Positions 58,924 to 64,000 of a stretch of DNA of 64,000 nt are shown here, in pieces. The notes beneath the pieces were generated by a model that was not told where the DNA came from, did no database searches, and saw nothing but the letters and a program-made list of their open reading frames with translations. A program made the position numbers and the translations under genes. The DNA comes from Natrinema longum (GTDB lineage: Archaea; Halobacteriota; Halobacteria; Halobacteriales; Natrialbaceae): contig NZ_CP071463.1 of the NCBI RefSeq assembly GCF_017352095.1, positions 3,286,001 to 3,350,000 of the forward strand, in the 5' to 3' direction. Numbering within the stretch: position 1 is the first letter of the stretch; every line of letters begins with the position of its first letter.

Positions 58924-60213
58924 ATGATCGCCATCGCCGGATCGAAAGGTGGTTGTGGCAAGTCGACAGTGACGCTCGGCCTCGCCGAGGCGTTCGCGCG
59001 AGCGGAGACGCCAGCGCTCGCCATCGATGCCGACAGACAGCTCCCGAACCTCCACGTCATGACGGAGCGCGATCGCGGGCCGACGATCGCGGACCTCGAT
59101 CGTGGTGCCGATATCACCGAGATCGCACAGCCCCATCCGCGTGAACCGACCGTCGGCATCGTTCCCGCGCCGAAGTCCTCGCAGGCGTTCGAGTTCGACT
59201 CCCTAGACGAACGCCTTGAGGCGGACGGACAGCAGGTCCTGATCGACTGTCCGTCCGGTGCCGGTCCGGATGTCGTCGACCCGCTGGCCCAGTCCGCGGG
59301 CGTCATCGTCCTCGCGTCGAACACCGACCGCACGCTGGACGCCGCCGAAACGACGATCGAGATGGCGCGCCGGCTCGGGGTTCCCGTCTACGGCGCGATC
59401 CTGAACAAGTGCTCGGAGATCCCGGAGCCGGCGACCCGCTGGGACGGGGTCCCGCTTCTTGGATGCGTCCCCGACCGCCCCTCGCCACTGTTGAACGACG
59501 ATGTCACGACGGCGTTCGACGAAATCGTCGAAACGCTCGCCACACAGACCGCGAGCGACCGGGCCCCTCCGGAGTACGCCGGTGATCGCCTCCCCATCGG
59601 CATCGAGGAACTCGACTACCGACTCGGGGGCGGCCTCTCACCGGGGTCCGTCGTCGCACTCGTCGCCGAACCGGCGAGTCAGGCCGAGCACATCCTCTAT
59701 CGGGCGACCGGCGTCCGCGGCACGCTCTATCTCTCGACGCAGCGGTCGCGGGAGAACGTCCGTCGAGCGATCGAATCCGCCGCGACTGGCTCCGGCACGC
59801 CGACGACCAGACGCGTCACCGGCGACGACGCCCTCGAGGAGGCGGCCTCCCTGATCGACAAACTTCCGGACGCGGCCAATCTGATCGTCGACCCGATCGA
59901 CGAACTCGAACGTCGGGACCGGTCGGCGTACGTGTCGTTCCTCGACGAACTCAAAGACCGCATGGTGGAGACGGACGGCCTCGCGATCCTCTACTGTCTC
60001 GAGGACGAACCGCCGAATCGATCGGCGACGCTCCGTGCCGCCGACGCGGTGTTCGAACTCGAGACGGTCACCCCGGCGGCCGACGCCGACATCGAACACC
60101 TCCTCTCGGTACCGAAATACCGCCCGAAAGCCGGATTGAGCGAGACGTTCGCGCTCGAGTTCGCCGGTGACGGGGGCGTCGCACCGATCGAGTCCGCGCC
60201 GGGAGCGGAGTGA
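58924..60213 (+). CDS. MinD/ParA-type ATPase fused to degenerate RecA-like domain
   Basis: The protein has about 429 residues from the ATG at 58924 (MIAIAGSKGGCGKSTVTLGL); a GTG at 58885 is also open. Residues 1-210 are a deviant Walker ATPase of the MinD family (GSKGGCGKST, LAIDADRQLPNLHVM, VLIDCPSGAGPDVVDPLAQS). The C-terminal half begins LPIGIEELDYRLGGGLSPGS like KaiC/RadA-type proteins, but the nucleotide loop is lost (VALVAEPASQAEHIL lacks GKT). MinD proteins often control position of membrane complexes. It leads a five-gene cluster. Confidence 0.75.
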   Translation: MIAIAGSKGGCGKSTVTLGLAEAFARAETPALAIDADRQLPNLHVMTERDRGPTIADLDRGADITEIAQPHPREPTVGIVPAPKSSQAFEFDSLDERLEADGQQVLIDCPSGAGPDVVDPLAQSAGVIVLASNTDRTLDAAETTIEMARRLGVPVYGAILNKCSEIPEPATRWDGVPLLGCVPDRPSPLLNDDVTTAFDEIVETLATQTASDRAPPEYAGDRLPIGIEELDYRLGGGLSPGSVVALVAEPASQAEHILYRATGVRGTLYLSTQRSRENVRRAIESAATGSGTPTTRRVTGDDALEEAASLIDKLPDAANLIVDPIDELERRDRSAYVSFLDELKDRMVETDGLAILYCLEDEPPNRSATLRAADAVFELETVTPAADADIEHLLSVPKYRPKAGLSETFALEFAGDGGVAPIESAPGAE

Positions 60214-60225
60214 CGGGTGTGGAAT

Positions 60226-61359
60226 ATGGCACCTCTTCCATACGAAGCACTGATCGGCATCTCGTACGGCCTGTTGGTCGGGTTCGTGCCCGCGATCCTG
60301 GTCGGTCTGGCTGCGGTCGGCGTCGGCATCGCCCTGGATCGACCTCTCCCTCTTCTGGTCGGAATCGTCCCGGCCCCGGTCGCGGTCGCGACCGGCATCG
60401 ACGCGGGCGTCTTCGCTCCCGGATTCTCACACGCTCCCCGGATCGCGATGGCAGCGGTCGTCGCTGGTCTGTTGGGTGTTGTCACGACGAACCAGGGGAA
60501 CCGCGTTGCAGCGGAACTTCCCCAGAGCCGGTCGCTCCCGGTCGTCAGGGGGCCGACCCTGTCCGTGGACGCGGTCGACGCCGTCGACGCCATGGGTCAG
60601 GTGACGATCCGTCCGACGGGAGCGATCCGCGAGTTCGAGGGGTACCCACCGCTGTCTCCCGAGTTGCGGACGACCATCGAGGACGGTGCCTGGCGGCTCC
60701 CGGCGGATCTGCAACTCTCCGAACTGGAACGCCGCCTCGAGCGCCGCCTTCGGACCGAGTACGGACTCTCGCTCGTCGACGTTTCCATCGACGGACGTGG
60801 TCGGGCGACCGTCGCCGCCGCCCCGCCCGCAAAGGGCGTCGCGACGACGTTGTCGGCGGGAACCAGGGCGGTGACGGTGTCCGGGCTGCTTCCGACGGGG
60901 ATCGAACCGGGTGACCGGGTCGCGATCGCCGCTGGCGACGAGAGCGTCCGCGGTGACGTCCTTTCGATCGACGACGGCGGTGGTTCCGCCGACGATCGTG
61001 GCACGGCCATCGGCTCGCTACCGGTTGCCCACCGAGCCGCCACCATCGGCTTCGACGGCGGTGTGGGACGAGTCACGGTCGCGGTCGAGACGACCGCAGC
61101 AACACGATTGCTCGATGCCCCCCGACACCGCATCGTCGTTCTGCCGAGCGGCGATAACCACGCGCTCGAGGCGGCAACACTGTTGGAAGAAGCTGGTCGG
61201 GCCGTGACATCCGTCGAGTTAGGGGGCGACTCCCGTGTGGCTGCCGAGACCCTCGGTGTGTGTAGCGACGACCAGTGGCGGTTCGCCGCCGACGTGTCCC
61301 CTACCGAGGGCGACAGAGCGTTCGTCGCCGGCACCTCGCCGGAGGTGAACGACCGATGA
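60226..61359 (+). CDS. TrkA-C-like membrane protein, first of pair
   Basis: The 377-residue protein starts MAPLPYEALIGISYGLLVGF. Three hydrophobic segments in the first 95 residues are followed by a helical and beta-rich soluble part (LQLSELERRLERRLRTEYGL, then GYSE-free repeats) and a C-terminal region with paired strands (GIEPGDRVAIAAGDESVRGD, HRIVVLPSGDNHALEAATL). It resembles haloarchaeal proteins annotated as potassium-transport-associated TrkA-like. I see no canonical NAD-binding motif. The stop overlaps the next gene (ATGATGA). Confidence 0.6.
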   Translation: MAPLPYEALIGISYGLLVGFVPAILVGLAAVGVGIALDRPLPLLVGIVPAPVAVATGIDAGVFAPGFSHAPRIAMAAVVAGLLGVVTTNQGNRVAAELPQSRSLPVVRGPTLSVDAVDAVDAMGQVTIRPTGAIREFEGYPPLSPELRTTIEDGAWRLPADLQLSELERRLERRLRTEYGLSLVDVSIDGRGRATVAAAPPAKGVATTLSAGTRAVTVSGLLPTGIEPGDRVAIAAGDESVRGDVLSIDDGGGSADDRGTAIGSLPVAHRAATIGFDGGVGRVTVAVETTAATRLLDAPRHRIVVLPSGDNHALEAATLLEEAGRAVTSVELGGDSRVAAETLGVCSDDQWRFAADVSPTEGDRAFVAGTSPEVNDR

Positions 61360-62528
61360 TGGACGTGGGTACCCTCTGGGACCTCGTCCGCACCGCCGCG
61401 ATCGATGTCGTCGGGATGGCACTGCTAGCAGGAATCGTCGGGCTACTCGCAGCTGCGGGGTACCGCTGGGCGACGACACGCTCGCCACCCGCCGGTGCCG
61501 CGGTTCTGCTCGGCCTCTCGACGGTCGCGGGGCACCTGACGTACACGGTATTGGGCGCGAACGTGTTTTTCGACGGTATTCCCCTCGATCACCAGTTCAG
61601 TGCCGGGTATCTGCTTGCCACGTTCCTGCTCGCCGGGATCGTTGCGGCGGGCGGGAGTCGACTCGGCGACCGGCTCTCCTGCCAGGTCGCCGATCTCTCG
61701 CGGATCGACGCGAGCGGTGAGCCAGCGGCCGCCATCAGATCGGCGGGACTCGCCGTCGCCCTCGAGTTGCCCGAGGCGATCGCGGAGGCGGAGGGATATC
61801 GCTCGGTCGACCCGTCCGTTCGTCAGGCACTCTCGGAAGCGACGATGACGCTTCCCCACGGTCTGTCGACGCCGGAGCGACGCGATCGGATCGAGCGCCG
61901 CGTCGAACGCGATTACGACGTCGGATTTGTCGACGTGACGATGGCCGACGACGGGACGATCGACCGCGTCCTCGTTGGCCGACGGTCCGCCGGACTCGGA
62001 TCGATGCTTCCCCCGAAGACCGCCGGAATCGCGATCCGCGCCGAGTGTTCACCCGCTGCGAGTCTCGGCGATCCGGTCGAGATCCGGTCGACCGGGGATC
62101 GGGACCGATTGATCGCGACCGGGACGCTTCGAACGGCCACCGGGTCGGTTGCGACCGTGCTCGTCGACGTCGATCGCGTCGACGACTTCGCCGTCGACGA
62201 GCGCTATCGACTGGTCACCCGTCCCGACGAGCCAACCGACGGCTACGAGTTCGCGTCGACGCTCCGGACGGTCGACGAGACGGTGACGACGCTCTCGATC
62301 GACTCCGACGGCCGGTTCGCCGGTGAGTTCGTCGGCTGGCTACCCGGACGAGTGCTCGTCCTCGACCGCGCGGACGAGTTGCGTCCCTTTCCCGAGGACA
62401 GCGAGACGCTGCGAGCGGGCGACGACCTCTGGATACTCGCCCCGCCTGAGGACCTGACGATGGTCGATCCTGCGGACAGTACAAACTCACACAGCGACCT
62501 CGACGATCAGACGCAGACACGGACATAG
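61356..62528 (+). CDS. TrkA-C-like membrane protein, second of pair
   Basis: The 390-residue relative of the preceding protein starts MMDVGTLWDLVRTAAIDVVG. It has three membrane segments in the first 100 residues (MALLAGIVGLLAAAGYRW, GAAVLLGLSTVAGHLTYTVL, GYLLATFLLAGIVAAGGSRL). The soluble part ERRDRIERRVERDYDVGFVD follows, matching LERRLRTEYGLSLVDVSI of the first protein. The C-terminal strands are RVDDFAVDERYRLVTRPDE and ETLRAGDDLWILAPPEDL. The pair is likely to form a heteromer. The potassium link is inference. Confidence 0.6.
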   Translation: MMDVGTLWDLVRTAAIDVVGMALLAGIVGLLAAAGYRWATTRSPPAGAAVLLGLSTVAGHLTYTVLGANVFFDGIPLDHQFSAGYLLATFLLAGIVAAGGSRLGDRLSCQVADLSRIDASGEPAAAIRSAGLAVALELPEAIAEAEGYRSVDPSVRQALSEATMTLPHGLSTPERRDRIERRVERDYDVGFVDVTMADDGTIDRVLVGRRSAGLGSMLPPKTAGIAIRAECSPAASLGDPVEIRSTGDRDRLIATGTLRTATGSVATVLVDVDRVDDFAVDERYRLVTRPDEPTDGYEFASTLRTVDETVTTLSIDSDGRFAGEFVGWLPGRVLVLDRADELRPFPEDSETLRAGDDLWILAPPEDLTMVDPADSTNSHSDLDDQTQTRT

Positions 62529-62535
62529 TCACTCC

Positions 62536-62901
62536 ATGGTTACTCTCGAAACGAATTCGGAACGAACGAACGGCATCACGATGGTCCGGGTGACGGTCAC
62601 GAACACGCGTTCGACTCCCCAGACCGTTCGTCTACAGCTCTTGCTCGACGGCCCGGTCTGGCCGCCGCGACACGACGGACTCGTCGATCCACACTGGAAC
62701 GACGACGATCGCTGGGAGGCGACGGTCCGTCCGGGTCGGTGCCGAGGCATCGGTTTCGCGAGCCCCGCCGAGCCGACCGATCCCCTCGTCGAAGTCGTCT
62801 CGAGCGAGCGCCACGAGGGCGAGAAAACCAGGCCTGCGGCGGTTCTCGGCGAACTCGACCGCTGGCAGCCGACGAACGAGGTGCTCGAACACGAGCGATG
62901 A
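62536..62901 (+). CDS. small conserved haloarchaeal protein next to MinD (DUF7857-type)
   Basis: The 121-residue hydrophilic protein reads MVTLETNSERTNGITMVRVT, then NTRSTPQTVRLQLLLDGPVW, then RWEATVRPGRCRGIGFASP. The beta-rich first 85 residues look like an immunoglobulin-like domain (VRVTVTNTRSTPQTVRLQL, typical of CARDB strands). The tail is helical and charged. I recall this family beside MinD genes in haloarchaea (DUF7857). The stop overlaps the minD start. Confidence 0.6.
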   Translation: MVTLETNSERTNGITMVRVTVTNTRSTPQTVRLQLLLDGPVWPPRHDGLVDPHWNDDDRWEATVRPGRCRGIGFASPAEPTDPLVEVVSSERHEGEKTRPAAVLGELDRWQPTNEVLEHER

Positions 62902-63596
62902 TCGTCGCTGTCGCCGGGGGCAAGGGTGGCGTCGGGAAGTCGACGGTATCGCTGAATCTCGCCCACGAACTCGATGCCGTTGTCGTCGACGCCGACCTGA
63001 CCGGCGCGGATCTCCCGCCCGGGACCGGTCCCGACCTCCACGACGTCCTGGCTGGCCGGGCAAACCCGGTCGATGCGGTCGAGACGAGCGGTTCGGTCCC
63101 GGTCTTGCCCTGCGGTCGAACGCTGTCGGGGGCACGCGCGTCAGAGATTGCGGCCCTCGAACGGGTGCTGGAACGCGTCGAACGAGGCTGGGGGCGCGTC
63201 GTCGTCGACTGTCCTAGCGGGCTCGCCCGCGATGTCGGGTTCGAACTTCGGGCCGCCGATCTCGCGGTACTCGTCACGAGTCCCGACAAAGCGGCGCTAG
63301 TCGACGCTCTCCGGACCCACGACCTCGCTGTCACTCTCGAGACCCCGGTCGCCGCTGTCGTCCTCAACATGGCCGATCGGGAGGGGCACGGCTCGCTCGC
63401 CGGCCGACTGGGTCGGACGCTCGGCGTCGACGTCACACTCGTCGAACGACAGGACGCGGTCGCCGATGCCCAGGCGCGGTGGGTTCCAGTCCACGACCAC
63501 GATGCCGACGCACAGGCCCTCGAGGCGTACCACTCGGTCGCCGAGCGGGTCGGCCAGGCGCAAACGCGCTGTGCCGACCGTTCCGACTCCGTCTGA
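62898..63596 (+). CDS. MinD/ParA-family ATPase
   Basis: The 232-residue protein starts MIVAVAGGKGGVGKSTVSLN (deviant Walker A GKGGVGKST, about 7-16). It has DAVVVDADLTGADLPPGTGP (switch I), RVVVDCPSGLARDVGFELRA (switch II) and AVVLNMADREGHGSLAGRLG. No C-terminal amphipathic helix typical of bacterial MinD is clear. It is the last gene of the cluster 58924-63596 and is the second MinD-type ATPase in it; haloarchaea use MinD homologues to place motility and chemotaxis machinery. Confidence 0.8.
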   Translation: MIVAVAGGKGGVGKSTVSLNLAHELDAVVVDADLTGADLPPGTGPDLHDVLAGRANPVDAVETSGSVPVLPCGRTLSGARASEIAALERVLERVERGWGRVVVDCPSGLARDVGFELRAADLAVLVTSPDKAALVDALRTHDLAVTLETPVAAVVLNMADREGHGSLAGRLGRTLGVDVTLVERQDAVADAQARWVPVHDHDADAQALEAYHSVAERVGQAQTRCADRSDSV

Positions 63597-64000
63597 GTCG
63601 TCAGGAGACCGATCTTTTGCGTCTCCGATTCCGTCAGTTTTGGCTCCGTCCCACCGCTCTCGATCGTGGGTCGGGGCACGTCAGTAACTGTCCGCTCGTT
63701 CCAACGAGTCTCGGCCGAGGGCCTGGAAACGAACGCCGTCGGCAGTTCCGTGAGGAACTCGAGCGGAGCGACGCATCGATCGTACTGTCGAACGGAAATC
63801 ACTGCGCATTCGACGCGGAGTTGCAGCCGTTTCGAAGCGACCGGCCGCCGATCGTTCCAACCGTTCGGCTCGGTGGTGTCGACTTCGTCCTCGAGGACGG
63901 TGCAGGCCTCGAGGGGGTCGGTCATCGTCCGCATCGTCTCGACGTCCGCAGTGACGGACGGGATTCTTCAGTCGTCCCCGTGAAATCGTGGAGATCCGTG
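63597..64000. other. right-end stretch, no supported gene
   Basis: These 404 bp have open frames on both strands, but none I can support. A minus-strand frame starting near 63934 (MRTMTDPLEACTVLEDEVDT) looks mildly protein-like for 110 codons. It then runs antisense through minD without a stop, so its end is not defined; it may be a gene with a frameshift, or chance in GC-rich DNA. No RNA gene or repeat is seen. Confidence 0.4.

Noticed and set aside
62597-63934. A 445-codon minus-strand frame across minD and the right end
   Set aside because: It is antisense to a well-supported minD. Only the first 110 codons look mildly protein-like, and no stop or family supports a gene.
1-64000. CRISPR arrays, insertion sequences or rRNA genes
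   Set aside because: No regular spaced repeats, transposase-like proteins or rRNA signatures were found on either strand.

Overview
The window is haloarchaeal chromosome. Most of it is GC-rich, with acidic proteins (many D/E, few K), Tat-type signals, tightly packed genes with 4-bp ATGA overlaps, and archaeal families such as archaeal dihydroneopterin aldolase, class I FBP aldolase and NAD-dependent glucose-6-phosphate dehydrogenase. A member of the Natrialbales (Natrinema/Haloterrigena/Natronorubrum type) is my inference from protein resemblance; no rRNA is present to test it.

The left end (1 to about 4.2 kb) is an AT-richer accessory patch. It carries two copies of a two-gene cassette: a small DUF3006-like acidic protein followed by a ComEC-like metallo-beta-lactamase (MBL) hydrolase. 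One MBL copy is frameshifted at an A10 run and the other has decayed. A DUF998 membrane gene and a DUF7845-type gene broken by one TGA follow. The patch ends at tRNA-Phe. A second tRNA (Val) lies 1 kb further on, next to a 22-bp copy of its own 3' end.

From 4.5 to 20 kb lie housekeeping genes: a DUF192 protein, an ABC exporter, a creatininase/ArfB-like hydrolase, a divergent nikR/nickel-transporter pair, dihydroneopterin aldolase, azf, an aldo/keto reductase, an F420-type oxidoreductase, an aminopeptidase, a preQ0-type transporter, a cold-shock protein and a PadR regulator. From 20.1 to 27.3 kb a MoxR ATPase gene converges on a five-gene operon (M48 protease, DUF4129-type, DUF7269-type, DUF58, DUF7519-type). 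From 27.7 to 38 kb are a Tat-exported protein, a succinate-semialdehyde-type dehydrogenase, a MaoC hydratase, two PH-domain membrane proteins, an acyl-CoA carboxyltransferase, a predicted trypsin-like protein, and a gluconeogenic fbp/aldolase pair.

The most notable region is 39.3-51.8 kb. It is a compact molybdenum hydroxylase operon with a form I carbon monoxide dehydrogenase: coxG-coxM-coxS-coxL, then an XdhC-YHS fusion, coxD-like MoxR, coxE-like VWA, a DUF364 protein and a second XdhC protein. Divergent from it are moeA and a mocA-like nucleotidyltransferase for the cofactor. CoxL carries AYRCSFR, with Cys at residue 387, which marks true CO dehydrogenases.

The right end holds a 50-aa AbrB protein, a beta-hydroxyacyl-CoA dehydrogenase, a DCC-family protein, an SDR reductase, three anaerobic cobalamin genes (cbiT-cbiL-cbiF), and a five-gene cluster of MinD-like ATPases with paired TrkA-like membrane proteins. 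A structured dispersed repeat occurs three times (near 10.1, 39.2 and 55.4 kb). Its hairpin stems differ in sequence but keep pairing. I could not match it to a known element.
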